This document shows, piece by piece, positions 19,640-32,400 of a DNA stretch of 64,000 bases; the stretch's first letter is position 1; each line of letters starts with the position of its first letter. The stretch spans positions 12,669,629 through 12,733,628 of the forward strand of contig OZ038380.1 in NCBI GenBank assembly GCA_964036045.1, given 5' to 3'. The translations under genes were made by a program, and so were the position numbers. Below the pieces are notes generated by a model. The model did no database searches, was not told the origin of the DNA, and saw only the letters and a list, made by a program, of their open reading frames with translations. The DNA comes from Eutreptiella sp. 'Long Island Sound 2002'. Lineage: Eukaryota; Euglenozoa; Euglenophyceae; Eutreptiales; Eutreptiaceae.

Positions 19640-20640
19640 AAGGCAATATCCCAAGAACAGCCGAAGGCATCAAGCGACGAACAATGTCCGACCCGACATC
19701 GAGTGAACACCACCACCATGAATGCAGTATGGCGGCGAAACATGAGATTTACTTGGGGTTCGTGATAGTTCAGATGGCCTTTCGACGGAGCTCTGCTTGT
19801 AGCCCTGCAGCTGTACCGTACCCATCAAGCAATCGCGGGTATCATGGTCAATTTTTCAAAGAGCAGGGCCTTGCCATCTGTATCTGTTTGGTCCTAGTAC
19901 ATTTCAACAACTGTGGCATTTGCTCTGGCATCCTACCGTTCCACGCCAATCGTGTGGTGCGTGTCTTCTGTGAGCTGTGGTGGGTTGCTGTACGGTGTGG
20001 TCGGGTACGCGAATTTTTGAACGAATTTTTGAACGTGAACCGATCCGTTCCGTTGTCACCTGGATCCCAGTGGCCTGGACCACGCAACATTCACATCCGC
20101 CGATGTCTTGTTCCGGCACTCTGTGTGCCTGATGATGGGACCCGACAGAATCCACTGCTCACAAGAGCAGGGGACCGTGCATCACTGGTGGTACAGACAC
20201 CGTTCTAGAAATTGCAGTGTGCATATGACAAACCGATTCACACATACCCCCCGCGCGAGGGTCACGTGAGCGACCCGAGCGACGATGACATTCAGGCCCC
20301 AAGGGCCACCGTAATTGACAATCCTATCCGCGTGCAACGCAACGGTGCACCGCATCTGCAACGCGGCATTCCGGGGCCAATGACACGGAACACACGAGAG
20401 GACAAGATGCCGGGAGGGCAATTGAATCGACGGCCACAGACATGCAGCAAACCACCGCTGATTGTATTTTTGTTCCGGGGCATCGTTCCGGGGGATTTTC
20501 TGGTGGTGAGACCATGGAGTGGAATGGACCAGGGGGGGCAGGGACCCACGTTCAGCCGCAGCCACAGCAAGCACTGCTGTGGGGCAAATGTGTGCCGATT
20601 GTGTGGGCCATCATGCCCCTTTCCAGGAGTGTTTGGCTGA
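19640..20640. other. Intergenic stretch, no gene recognised
   Basis: A + frame runs from the CA repeat to about 20208. After the repeat its composition is not clearly coding, and no domain is seen. Confidence 0.35.
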
Positions 20641-20642
20641 AA

Positions 20643-21378
20643 CTGCGCGCCTCGTTATACGAGGCGCAAATCGGGCTCGGCGCGCGCCTCGTTAGCGCCA
20701 ACCCCCCCCCCCCCCCGTGCGCCTCGTTAGCGCCAAACCCCCCCCGTGCACCTTGTTAGCGCCAACCCCCCCCCCCCCCCGTGTGCCTCGCTAGCGCACC
20801 AAACCGCCCCCCCCGTGCGTACAGACCGCCTTTTGTGTGCACCGCCTTGTGTATACACCGCCTTGCCTGTGGCCCCTTAAATAACAATACTCCTGCAGTG
20901 GCTACAGACCGCCTTTTGTGTGCACCGCCTTGTGTGTGTACCGCCCTCTGTGTGTACCGCCTTGCCTGTGGCCCCTCAAATAACAAGACTCCTGCGGTGG
21001 CTATAGACCGCCTTTTGTGTGCACCGCCTTGTGTGTGTACCGCCTTCTATGTGTACCGCCTTGCCTGTGGCCCCTTAAATAACAAGACTCCTGCGGTGGC
21101 TACAGACCGCCTTTTGTGTGCACCGCCTTGTGTGTGCACCGCCTTGTGTATGCACGGACTTGTATGTGGACTACGCGTCTCGTGAGTGCCAACCCCCCCC
21201 CCCCTGCGCCTCGTCCCCCCCGCGCGCCTCGTTAGCGCCAACCCCCCCCACCTGTGCGCCTCGTTAGCGCCAAACTCCCCCCCCCCCCGTGCGCCTCGTT
21301 AGCGCCAAACCCCCCCATGCGCCTCGTTAGCGCCAACCCCCCCCCCCCCCGTGCACCTCGTTAAACGAGGCGCGCGGT
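20643..21378. repeat. Nested tandem array with palindromic ends
   Basis: The outer unit GCGCCTCGTTAGCGCCAA plus a poly-C run is repeated about five times on the left (20643-20815) and about six times on the right (21170-21375). The centre (20822-21160) is a different tandem repeat of about 80-100 bp, roughly 3.5 copies, containing CAGACCGCCTTTTGTGTGCA and CTTAAATAACAAGACTCCTG. The left edge is the palindrome GCGCCTCGTTATACGAGGCGC and the right edge its near equivalent CTCGTTAAACGAGG. Confidence 0.85.
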
Positions 21379-21384
21379 CTCCGT

Positions 21385-21485
21385 CAAACAATGCCTTCCA
21401 GACGCCCAAACCAACGCCCATGAGGAGCGCACAGTGGGGCAGACATCAACATTATCGCCCGTTGGGTGACTTGCGAGGTTCATTC
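21385..21485 (+). repeat. Dispersed repeat B, copy 1
   Basis: CCAGACGCCCAAACCAACGC, then an AGCGCACAGTGGGGC segment and CGTTGGGTGACTTGCGAGGT. It shares order and motifs with copies near 24990-25080 and 29085-29195, and partially 50925-50965. Confidence 0.5.
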
Positions 21486-21489
21486 CTGC

Positions 21490-23218
21490 ATGTGCCAGAA
21501 TTTGTCATCCCAATGCCATGCACGCAGGGCCGGGGGGCACCTGACGGCAATTGTAGTGCAGATGTGGTGCGACTGTTAGACAGGGGCGTACCTTGCCGCC
21601 TTTTGCCCACCGCATGGTTGGCAGCGTGCATCAAAAACAGGGAATGATTACACGGCTACCTCGTCTGCTACTGCATCCCAAGACGGTGTGCAGGGGCAGC
21701 GTAGAATGGCATTACTCCGTTTCAGTGTGAGTGAGTGAAAACATACAGCAACAGTGTAGACCATTGGTGTAGAGTGATTGTACAGCGTGTCAGTTTGTAG
21801 TGACAGTATAGAGTGATAGTGTGGAGCGTGACAGTGCGAGTGACAGTATCGGATAGCGTAGGGTGATGACAGCATAGATTCCTCCAACCGGAGGGAGGAG
21901 GTGGCATCTTGGGTCCCGCTGAAGGAACATGAGACTTCAAGACCAAAGCTCTTGCTGTCTCTCTGCCACTCCGCGCTGTCATGCTTATTTTCCATTTCCC
22001 GACTTTAGTCAGTGACTGATGGTTTTGGCAGCACACCTCCCAGTGAACTGCGAGGATTGGGCACAGGGTGAGGCAATGTGTTTCCGTATGCGGTGAGATC
22101 ACACCATTACACCAATGACCTCCTGGACCAGGAATATGCACTGTTCTTTGTTCTTTACAAGGGCCCAATGTGTTCCTGGGTCTGCACTCTAGTCCTAGTA
22201 AGCCAGGTGGGCAGGTAAGGCACCAAAGAAGAGGCTAGCACAAGGGAGAAAAAGGGCGAGAGAGGGGAGGGACAAGTGGAAGGGAATGCTGTTGCACTGT
22301 GTGCCTGCCACAGCACTCATACAAGACTCCTGGTCTCTGACATGCAAAAGGCCTTCATGCACATGTCAGGCTACAGGGCAGTCTCTAGTGCCTACTTCCA
22401 ACTGCCAAAAAAAACTTAGTTTGGGGGGCAAAGCCTTGAGCTGTGAGCCAGCGCCCTGCAGGGGCATGCAGTATAGCAATATATAATCCCTAAAGTATAG
22501 CATCCCCCGGCCTCCCGTGGTGCCAGGCACACACGTAAATGGTGTTGCCAGACCATCTTTGGACCACCAGGTCACTTGCCTAACCCCATCCCCTTTTGCG
22601 ACAGCGATCCCATTCTTTGAACAAGGCCATGCTTTTGCAAATTTGGACCCCATTGCAGCAACATCCACTCAAAATTGTATCGAAACAGATAGACCTGGGC
22701 TGCACTACGCCCCGAAAATCGCGTTGAGCAGAGACACCTCTTCACAGGCGTGGCTCAGCTCACAAAGCATGTCATCTTGCTTGCACAACAGGATGGGTCA
22801 GACGGAGTCGCTTAGACACGGCTGTGCCCCTTGCAAAAAGGATGCAGCACCGCCATTTGCAGGGGGGGGAGGGGGGATATGAGAGCGGGGCTGGGCCAAC
22901 TCGTGTTCTTCACCCTGCCCTCACTGTCATCCTCACCCTCGCCCAGATGCAGGTGACGAGAGGTGTTCCGGCAGCACACAGACACCTGACCGTTGGTTGA
23001 GCGCGTGGGCGTTAGTGCAAGTAGATGTGAGAAGGGCTGGGGGGTTGTCTGAGAGACATGGCAAGGGCAACAGAAGGGGGATGGGCTGCTTCGTGTGTGC
23101 TATCCTCGCCATTCTGTTCTGTCCTCAGGTCCCGCCACTGTTTTGCTCATGGTGCACCCCATGACCACATGACGTGAGCCGGGATTTGTGGGAGCACCAA
23201 CCCCCCGACCCGAGCACA
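21490..23218. other. Region upstream of the C2 gene, no gene recognised
   Basis: AGTGACAGTATAGAGTG-type imperfect repeats occur at about 21725-21860. No convincing reading frame. The promoter and any 5' non-coding exon of the downstream gene must lie here, but no core motif could be identified. Confidence 0.35.
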
Positions 23219-23416
23219 ATGAGTGCTCCGAACGCCGGCGGACTGCTGCACCTGAAGCTCTTGGGCGCCTCTCCCCTGAAGAATGTCAAAACGCCTTTCG
23301 TGGAGGTGCAGCTCAACGAGTTCTTGGAGCGGACGGCGGCGGGGGCGTCCCACAAGAACAAACCCAAGTACTACAGCTGGAACGAGGGGTTCAAGATCCC
23401 TTTTACGTCGCAGGAG
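23219..23416 (+). CDS. Exon 1: start of first C2 domain
   Basis: Encodes residues 1-66, with the C2 first strand LLHLKLLGASPL and the strongly C2-like YYSWNEGFKIPF. The donor is GAG/GTGTGG, phase 0. Confidence 0.85.
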
Positions 23417-26400
23417 GTGTGGCGGCCAAGCCTCCGCCTCTGTGGTGAGGGGACCCCCAGGGCAGTCCTTGAGGACGTCCACCGTGTTTTTGGCCTCAAG
23501 GACCGCCTCAGGGGACCGCTCTAGTTTGCGTACAATCGGAGCACTCCAAGGAGTTCCACGTCCCCCAATGGGGGGGGCATGGGGTGTGACAGAATATTCT
23601 CCCGCGGGGCGGGTGGGGGGGGAGCCCATCAGGGGCAGACCAGCCGTGAGGGGGAAAGGCACATATGGTGGGCGGCCCGGACAGCGCGTGGAGGAACAGG
23701 GCACCTGGGCCTCACAGAAACACAGCGAGGCAGGCTATGGACGGCCTGTGGACAGAGGTGTGTGGACAGCAAAAACAGTCAAACGACCTCGGCAACAACC
23801 AGCACGTCCTCAATACGCCAACTATTGGGCGCCGCGGACACGTAAACGGCACACCATGCCACATTCAGCACAGCCCCCACACACTGACTACTGGGCTCCG
23901 CGAACGCGGAACCGACACCAGCAAGAGCACCGGCCGCAGCGGCCGACAGAAAGCAGCGACCCGACGCAACATGCGAAGGGAAGAACGGGTGACCGTCCAG
24001 GACCCCGTAAAGGAGCTAAAAACCAGACGGAATGTCACACAGGGGGAACTTGGAGAAGAAAACTCATATTTGGGACACCAACCCTTGGATCTCAGACCCA
24101 CCCCCGTTCCCATTGGGGGGTGTTGTCTGAGACACCCCCCCCCGCCCTGTTGTCTTCTTTTCTTTTCTGTCGATTCGGTATTAAAAGGGGGCGTGTGGGT
24201 GTGGGGGCATGACCGTGCCAAAGTATTCCCGGGGATTGGGGCAGGACAACATTTCATGAAGTGGAGTGCGCCAATGGTCCGAGACCAGAACCAGGTTTCG
24301 CTTTGGGGAAAAGGACTGCAGCCGCCTGAAACATAAGGAAAGCGGAACACACGGTCTCCGAAGTACTGGGCAGCTGCCGCTGCTGCTGTGGTGTGTTGGT
24401 GCTGCCGTTGCTGCTCCTGCGGTTGCCATTGCTGTTGTGGCTGCGTTGCAGCCGCATTCAGCGGAAGCCGCAGCAGCGGTCGCTGAGGCTGTCAGCGCAC
24501 TGGGCCGCGATGCCCCGCCGATGCGATGCCAAAGCAGGTGCGTCGGATCGCACGACGGGATTGAGCGCAGAACCGCGACCGCACCACCGGCGCCCGCACC
24601 CCCCCCGCCAGACCAAGGCTCGCCCGTCCCTCTTCAGGACCATTTGGTGCTGCGCCTGCTGGACCGCAATGGGGCGACGGAGCTCGGGGTGGTGACGGTG
24701 CCCCTGACCATGATCAACTCCGCGGACGGGCAGGTGGAGGTCCGCCTGCCTCTCAAGACCCTGGCCCCTGACAAGTCCTGGCACCCGCTGCGGGCCAAGT
24801 TGCACGCGCAGTTTGTCATGGAGCCCGCCGACAGGCAAGTGGGGCTGACTGTGATGAAGGCGCGTGTGAGCAAAGGTGTGCCGGTGGTGCTCTGGGCACG
24901 ACAAACGGAGGTCCGCTTGTGGGGGGGGGGGGGGCGTGCATTCATGTCCCAAAGTGGGAGCCCTGGGGCCCGGGGGTTCAATTGGGTACCCCCACCTCCG
25001 CCTCCAAACCGCCAACCCCACGCCCATGGCCCGTGTGGAGCAGTGGTGTTGTCGCCGACACGGTGGGGCCCGCACCGTTGAGTAGGCAGTGCCACTTGGG
25101 TGGCCGTGCCACCGGAAGGCGTTTTGTGTGCACCGAAGTGTGTGTGGGTGTGCCCATGCGACGATGCGAGAAATTGTGGCGGCGGGGGCGGGGGGGGGGG
25201 CACTGCGCCTGAAACGGCGGACTTCTTGTGTCTGGTCCCCATTTCCAGGCGGGAGGGTGGGCGGGGCGCAGTTATAGAAGGGGGAGACCCAGGGCAGTAT
25301 TAGAATGACCGTACACCAACGGGGGAGCGGGGGTACCCCCCCCCCCCCTCCAGACCAAAGTGACCGTAGTCGGAAAACATGAATTTCCCATTCAAATCTT
25401 GTCGGGCCATGTTTTGGTACACGAACCTGTGGGCCCCAAGCCCCCAATTCCCTCTCTTCCAATACGTCCCTGGGGGAGACCCCGGCGTGCCGCGCGGCTC
25501 CGTGGGGGCGTTGGGGGTTTCATTTACCGGGGGCGGAGAACATGGGCGAGGGATGATTTTCAACGGGAAAAAATATGCGTGAACATTTGTTGTGTCATCC
25601 CCCCCACCCCCTACTTTCCATGTCTGCTAGGGCTTGACCTTGAACTATCCTCTCACACAACCCCATGAATCTTGTGTAACTCCCCCCCCCTTTTTAAGAA
25701 AAGTTGCATATTTTTTCCTGACAATTGGTTCCAACACAATGTCGCATGCACGCCTTCTCTCCGCCCCCCGGTACGCGTCTGCCCGAATCCTCGTGTTTTG
25801 CATGGATAGCCTTGGTCTGTACATATGAGGGTATCCACGAGGGGGGGCACACCACACTGCACATGGTGTTGTGCCGCTTCATTGAGAAGGAAGCACATCA
25901 TTGGACTGACGGCTGGCAGTGCCTCAGGCGGGGGCATTTCAGTCAATCAGAACCGACCATTGCTCTCTCTCCCTCTGCCCGCATTTCTCGGTGTTTTCTT
26001 CCTCTTCAGGGGAGTGGGCCCCAGGGATTTACCCCCCAACCCCCACCCCGAGAGAATGCTCGGAACGGAACGGGGGATTCCGAACACCCCCCCCCCCACA
26101 CACACCCCAGTTTGACCCCCTCCTCCCCTGGGACCTCCAAAGGCGCCTCAAAAGGTGCACACGTACCCACACCCGGGAGTACCAACGGGCACACCCGGTC
26201 AGCCTTCACCCCCCCGCCCCCCCAGGGACCCGCCCCTGGCGCCGCGGGTACTGGGGTCCAGAACTGCACTCGAACGCCCCACAACCCCCCCACCCCCCCC
26301 GGTGGTCTGCGCCCTGGGGAAAAGGCCAGCTCATCACAAGGTGCATCCCGCCCAGCACATTGCGGCGGATGCGTGGCGAAAGGCGGCCAATAGCGCTGAA

Positions 26401-29400
26401 CTCAGTGTCTGATCATCCCGCCGCCTCTGCCGACCGCGCCTTCACCTCCGCACCTCAAGTCCCGTCCCCCCCCACGTGGGGGTGTGGCAGGTCACCTCTG
26501 GCCCGAGCGCTGTGAGGAGCACCACCGCACGTGCATTGCCCGAAGGCCATACTCAAATGCAGCAACGTGGGCACGCAATGAATGGGGGCCCGAGTGGCGC
26601 AAGTTGTGACCTGCCCCCCCCCCCCCCCCGCCCCCAGGCCTGACCCAATATGCCCTCGTCTCATGCCCGAGCCCGGGAGGCTATGGAGCAGCACAATGGG
26701 CCCATGGAACATCCCACATGACCGGCCGAGCACACTGGGCCCTGGCGGGGGTAAGGCAAGGTACGCGAGAACGCGGACGTGGTCTGGATATGCGTTGCAC
26801 CCCCGCTGACTTGGATGAGTGGAAGTCACCCCCCACCAGTTGTGCCGGGTGTGCCACGCATGGCTGGCCTGCTGGCATTGGTTTGGTCGTCTGCTTGTCT
26901 GCGATGTGCTCTGTGTTTGATTCTGTAGCTCCCCCCCCCCCCCTCTTTGCGCACAATCAAGGAACTGAGTTGGCAATGAAGGTCGTGAGGCAGGCGCGGC
27001 TGGAGCTAAGTGGCGGTTCCACACCTGACCTATTGAGGCCCCTTTGCGCAAGCTCTGCCTTGCATAAGCACGGGGACCCGTCTGCCCGTTGTTTTCCTGG
27101 CCTTCAGGCTGCTTGCGCAAGGGGGGGGGGGGCGTGTGGTCTGATGGGGTTTATTGCGTTCGCTTGTTCTTTGTGTGCACTTGTTGTTCTGCTGTCGAAT
27201 CATGGTGCCGCATGTTGTTTGCATGGGTGGTAGGGGGGGGGGGGGGCTTGTGACGGCAGTGGTGTGTCTGCTCCCTCCCTCCGGACAGAAGGACTCAGGA
27301 GGGGCACCCGCTCGCCCGTCCTGGGGGGTGTGTTGCGGGGGGTGCACGTATCCTGGGCATGGATGCCAAACGGCATTAGCTCACCTTGGCGGGGCATGGC
27401 AGCCCGCTCCCAGTGGCAATGGGCATCCGTACAGGGATGCCACCCCTCCCCAGGAATGGGCAGGATATGGTCGGGATGAGGGCAGGATATGGGTAGGATA
27501 CCACCGGCGGAGCGAGGCCTTCGTTCCTGTGCACAGGTGGGGAGGACTGGGTGGAGTCCCAGCCCAAGGGCGTGACCCTGACGGTCAGTGCGAACAAGGA
27601 GCAGCGGGTGGCGTGCGACGAGCAGGCGGTGTTCGCAGTGCACGACGAGCTGAGGCAGGTGCTGATGGTGAAAGCGGAGGAGGATGACCTCGTGCCGAAC
27701 GGCATGTGCTACGTGCAGAAGAAGCTGGAGGCCCTGCACCTCACGAAGGATGAGGTGTGCGTTGCAGCGGACGTAGGGATGGGCAGAGGGGCGTGCCACG
27801 TGACCTCCGAACGACGCCTCCAACACCAAAAATTTTAGACTGGGGAAAAATGAATTTCGAAGAACAGATTTGTGTCATTTTTGGGACGCAAATGTTAGGT
27901 CCCAGACACCCCCCCCAACAATTATAGGAGGACCCCCCCCCCCCTCCAGACCAAAGTGACCATAGTGGGAGAAACAAAATTTACCATTGGGAAAACCTTG
28001 TTGAGCCGTTTTTGGTACACAAATTTTGCCCCGCCCCCCCCCGGGCAAACCATTTGAATGACTTCGCCGAGCACGCCGAGCAGCACTTGTGAGCAGCGGG
28101 ACAACTCCCCCACTTTCAGGAAACAAAAGTATTTTCCCCCACCCTCCGTGGACAAAACACCACAGACAATTTCCTCCTAAAACCTCAAACCAGTGGGTAC
28201 ACCCGTAATTACCTTCTGGCACACTGTCGGAGCTTTGATGGTACCCCCAACTCCATTCGCCAAACATCTGTACCCGAACCTATTTTCCTCAAAATGATCA
28301 GCACGACACGGCAATCATTTTGAGGTATGCCATTGTGACCCCGCATCCACTTTTCGACCCATAGCTGGTGGGTTGGTTGCAGTAGAACCGGTCCGGACGC
28401 TCCGTCAACCCCCCCATTATTAGATGTATTAGAATGGCCGTACACCGTAGGAGGGGCGGGGGGGGTAACCCCCCCCTCCTCCCCTTCCAATGTTTGAGGC
28501 TGGCAGCCAAAATTTTGCTCCGGCGCCAAGAAGATTTAAGGTTAAAAAATTTTGTCGTGCCTTTGGCGGGGACCATAGGGGGACCCTAGGAGGAGAGGGG
28601 TCCCAGCCAAACCACCTCCCCCCCCCCCTTTCAGACCCCCCCTCGCCCCTTCTAATACACCCCCCCCCCCCCAGTATCGCCCGGCTCGGCGCAGACGTCT
28701 CTGCCCCTTGTGCACGTGCAGGTCACCACTTTCTGGCTCCCGCTGGACGTCACGGACTTGGCCGGGGAGGACATGGAGAACGTCGCGGTGGAGCTGGAGC
28801 TGCAGGCCCGCCCCATCAACTTCGGCGAGCGGAAGCTCGAGCCGGCCCTTCAAGTGTCCATCCACCAGTCCAATGCCATCTACAGCCTCGGGGAGAAGGC
28901 GCGCCGGTGGCAGAGCTTTTTGGTCGTGATGTCCCTTGGTAACGAGTCCTGGACCACGGGCCCGATCCAACGGGACCCGACGGCCCAGCCTCAGGTACTG
29001 CCATCCAATGTGCTGCCGCCTATAGCGCCGGGCCCTGTCCCACAGGGGGCGCTCAAGTGGGGACCCGAACCCCCCCTGCCCCCCCCTTTTCCAGACCCCC
29101 AAACCTACACCCCGTGTGGAGCAGTAGGTTCTTCGCCGACACAATGGGGCACAACACTGTCACGGCTCGTTGGGTGCCTTGGGAGGTTCAGTGGTGTGCG
29201 CCGCCCTTGCGCCTTCATGCCTGTGGTGAAGTTCCGGAACCACTGTAAGCTGGCCCCAACGGAACTGCAGGAGTGGCTCCGGGAGCATGCAGCGCCCCGC
29301 TTGGGTGCAATATGAGCACTGTGTGGGGACAAAGCTACAGGCAAGGCCTCGGTCTGCCTCGGGACCAAGCCTTTTTTTAGTGGCTTGGATACCCTCCCCC

Positions 29401-32400
29401 AGGGGGGGGGGTTGCCTGCCTGCCTTTTTGGAAATTCTGGGTGCCCTCAGCGGAATCACCCTCCCCCCCCCCCTCGGTGGGGGTAGGCCAAGAGTGGGTT
29501 GGCATTTTTGGGGGAAAATATTTGTAAGCAAAATTTTCATTCTGTCCCTGAGCAGTGTGTTCCCAGATCCGGTCAGTACCCTAGCGGTAGTATATTGCAC
29601 CTGCGGTCCAGAGGTCCTGGATTCGAATCCTGGGCGCTGGGGTATTTAAGGCGCCGGCCGCAGCAGGTTGGGCCAGGCTGAGATTTTGTGAGGGAATAGA
29701 TTCAAACTGAAATATCTATTCCACCCCTGAGCTGGATGTACCAGAGGTGGGTAGGTATGGACAAGGCGGTGAGTGGGTGCCTGCCTCCTTGACTGGAAGC
29801 CCCCCCCCCCCCCCCAGGGTAGGGGTAGGACAAAAGCAGTGCCTGCCCTGAAAAAGTGCCTGCCTCCTCCAGGATTTCACCCCCCCCCTTCCCCCGTATC
29901 ACAAAAAAGGCTTGCTCTGGACTGGTTTGCTAGTGACCAGCAGGAGCACCTGGTGGCCCATCGGATGCGCAACCTCCCCACCATTACGGTGTTAGCGGTG
30001 CGCTCCAAGCACAGAAACATACAGCCATGCACGCAATGCCGGCTGTGCGGCGGTAGCAGCCCGGAAACAGCCCGGCGCTCGTGGGGGTGCCCACTGCAAT
30101 CCCATGAGTGGCGGCCGGCCCGGCAGCGCCTGCACACATGGCGGAGCACCTATGTGGGACCCAGGGCATCACACGTGCAAAGCCAATTGTGGGACTGTGC
30201 GGTCCTCGAGGAGTGGTGGGCAGCCATCGCAATGCCGTCCCTGTGGGTGGCTCATATGGGGCTAGCGGGACTGCACGATATGGGGACGGAGTTCATCCGA
30301 CAGGTGCTGTCGGAGTCACAGAAGGTCTGGCTGGCCCACGCTAGAGCTCACGACGGCCTCATAAAGGCCCGCTCGGGGCCCAGGGCACAATGGCGTGGGG
30401 GTTGCGAAAACTTCAATTACGCCAGCAGGCGGAACGGCAGGGTGTCCCCAGGGCGGCCCCCAAACTAAGGCCACAGTACATGGGGACAGCTGTCCTCACC
30501 GCCGAAGGTGCGCAACACACTACACACCGCGCACGTTTAGACACAGAGCCCTCCCGGCTTGCATGAAGACCATCCCAGCCATTGCCATTTGATAACAGCA
30601 CCTTTGGCACCCACCCACCCAAACACACACACATGCACACACACAGACCCAGCCACCACCACCACCACCCCCCACACACACACCCGCACTGTGGAGAGGT
30701 GATGTATGATAGCGAACACTGTGATGTGGTTTCAATGATACTGGGTGTCACACACCCCAATACACAAGTGCACGCGCACGCACGTAAGGCATTAACAGGG
30801 CACAAATGGACGGTGTGCACCCAGTCCCAAGCTGCAATCAAGCGCCCTGAGCAACTGGCTGAGGGCTGATCACAAGCTTTGACAATGCTGCTGCACCCCA
30901 AGAGTGAACCCCGTGCTGGCCTGGAGTCCCCTTCTGAGACTCGGAGCACATTGATGCACAAGACGCAGGGGAATCCAGAATGCCAACAATGTTTTGCTGT
31001 CGTGCTGAACATGGCACGCTTTTGCGGGGTAGCTCCAGCCTGCACATATGCCCCCAGACCAGGGTGTTCCTAAATGGACGGCTTCGGTGTTGGTTTTTGT
31101 TGTGGAAAGCTGGTGCTTGACCGCCATTCGCTGACGGGCTTCTGCCAGTATAAACCCCCAACCGCCGACGCCAACCCTCCAACCGCCGATGCTCAACCGC
31201 CAGCCGCCCAACAACCTCCCATGACACACTCCTTGTCTGCAGGTTCGTGTCATTTTGTGGTGGCAAGGTAGATGTGGTGTGCCCACGTCAGGCCATTGCT
31301 TGGTGGCAACCCCCTCCCCCTGTGGGTGGGGGTGGGTGGGTGGGTGAGACTAAAAAACAGGTGTGCACCTGAAATCATCCTCCAATTCCTGGCCCCTTTG
31401 GTGAATTTCATATTTTTCTGAGGAAAATTTTTCTAATGTGGGTGGGTGAGTGGATTGGCTGGGGTTGGCCAGGACCGCAATCCCCCCCCCCCCCACCCCG
31501 GACGGGTCCAGCAATGGTACAGCATTCCAAGTACCAGTTCAAAACAAAGTTCTGGGTTTGAGTGCCAACCCATGCTATCATACAAAAGGTTGGGATGTAC
31601 ATACAAGAGGAGAGGCCTCCGCACAGGGATAGCTCTGCAACGCCTTGGTCGGCCAGCTTGCCTGTGGAGTGGCACTGCGGGCGGCCCCAATACTGGTGCT
31701 GCACACACCCGAGCCGACCCAGCTCAGCCCAACACTCGCTTCCCGCCTCACGCCCCTGTCTCTTTCCACAGACCTTCTTGTTCCGTCCCGAGGGCGAGCT
31801 GGCGTCCAGCCAGTGCACACTGGACGTGTTCGACGCGGTGACCCAAGACCCTTTGGGCTTTGCGGAGTTGGACCTGCGCGGAGCTGTGCAAGGGCAAGAG
31901 CACGAGGCATGGGTCGAGGTTGGCCCTTCTCTCGAGGCTCTCACCCTGAGTCAAGGCGGCCGGCCCCCGAGCACTACGGTTCCTTTGGTAGGGCCCATTG
32001 ACCGGGCGGTTGGCGGGGTGGCGGGTACTCAGCGAGCAGTAGCACCGGGGCTGGCTCCAACAGCGCACCCCCCCCGCATCGGCAGAACACTCACAGACCA
32101 CAATCACTGGAGGGATGGCATCACCTTCCCCATTGCCTAAACCCACCGTCAATCAGCTCGGGGACAGCCCAGCCTTACCCAAAGCGGGTGCCCCTTGGCT
32201 GCTCACCTCGGGTGGTTGGCGGGTGACCCACAGTTTCGGGGTATGTCAGGGCACGATGGCGCACCCCCGGCGTGTTCCCAACCATCGCTGTCAAACCTCC
32301 GTTTCGAACCCACGGCCTCTGGGGAGGCTTTTGGGCGGTGTTCCGGGGCCTTGGGCTTCAGTCCCGGCACCGGTGGAGTAGTGACGCCCACGAGAAACAC

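Noticed and set aside
19428-19743. Thr/His and Cys/Val repeat frames over (AC)n
   Set aside because: Translations of a dinucleotide repeat on both strands.
23283-24212. 309-codon frame extending from exon 1 into intron 1
   Set aside because: It is out of frame with the C2 reading frame and runs through a duplicated intronic repeat.
29583-29645. Functional tRNA gene
   Set aside because: Only T-arm and D-arm resemblance; the acceptor stem does not pair and the anticodon arm is not credible.
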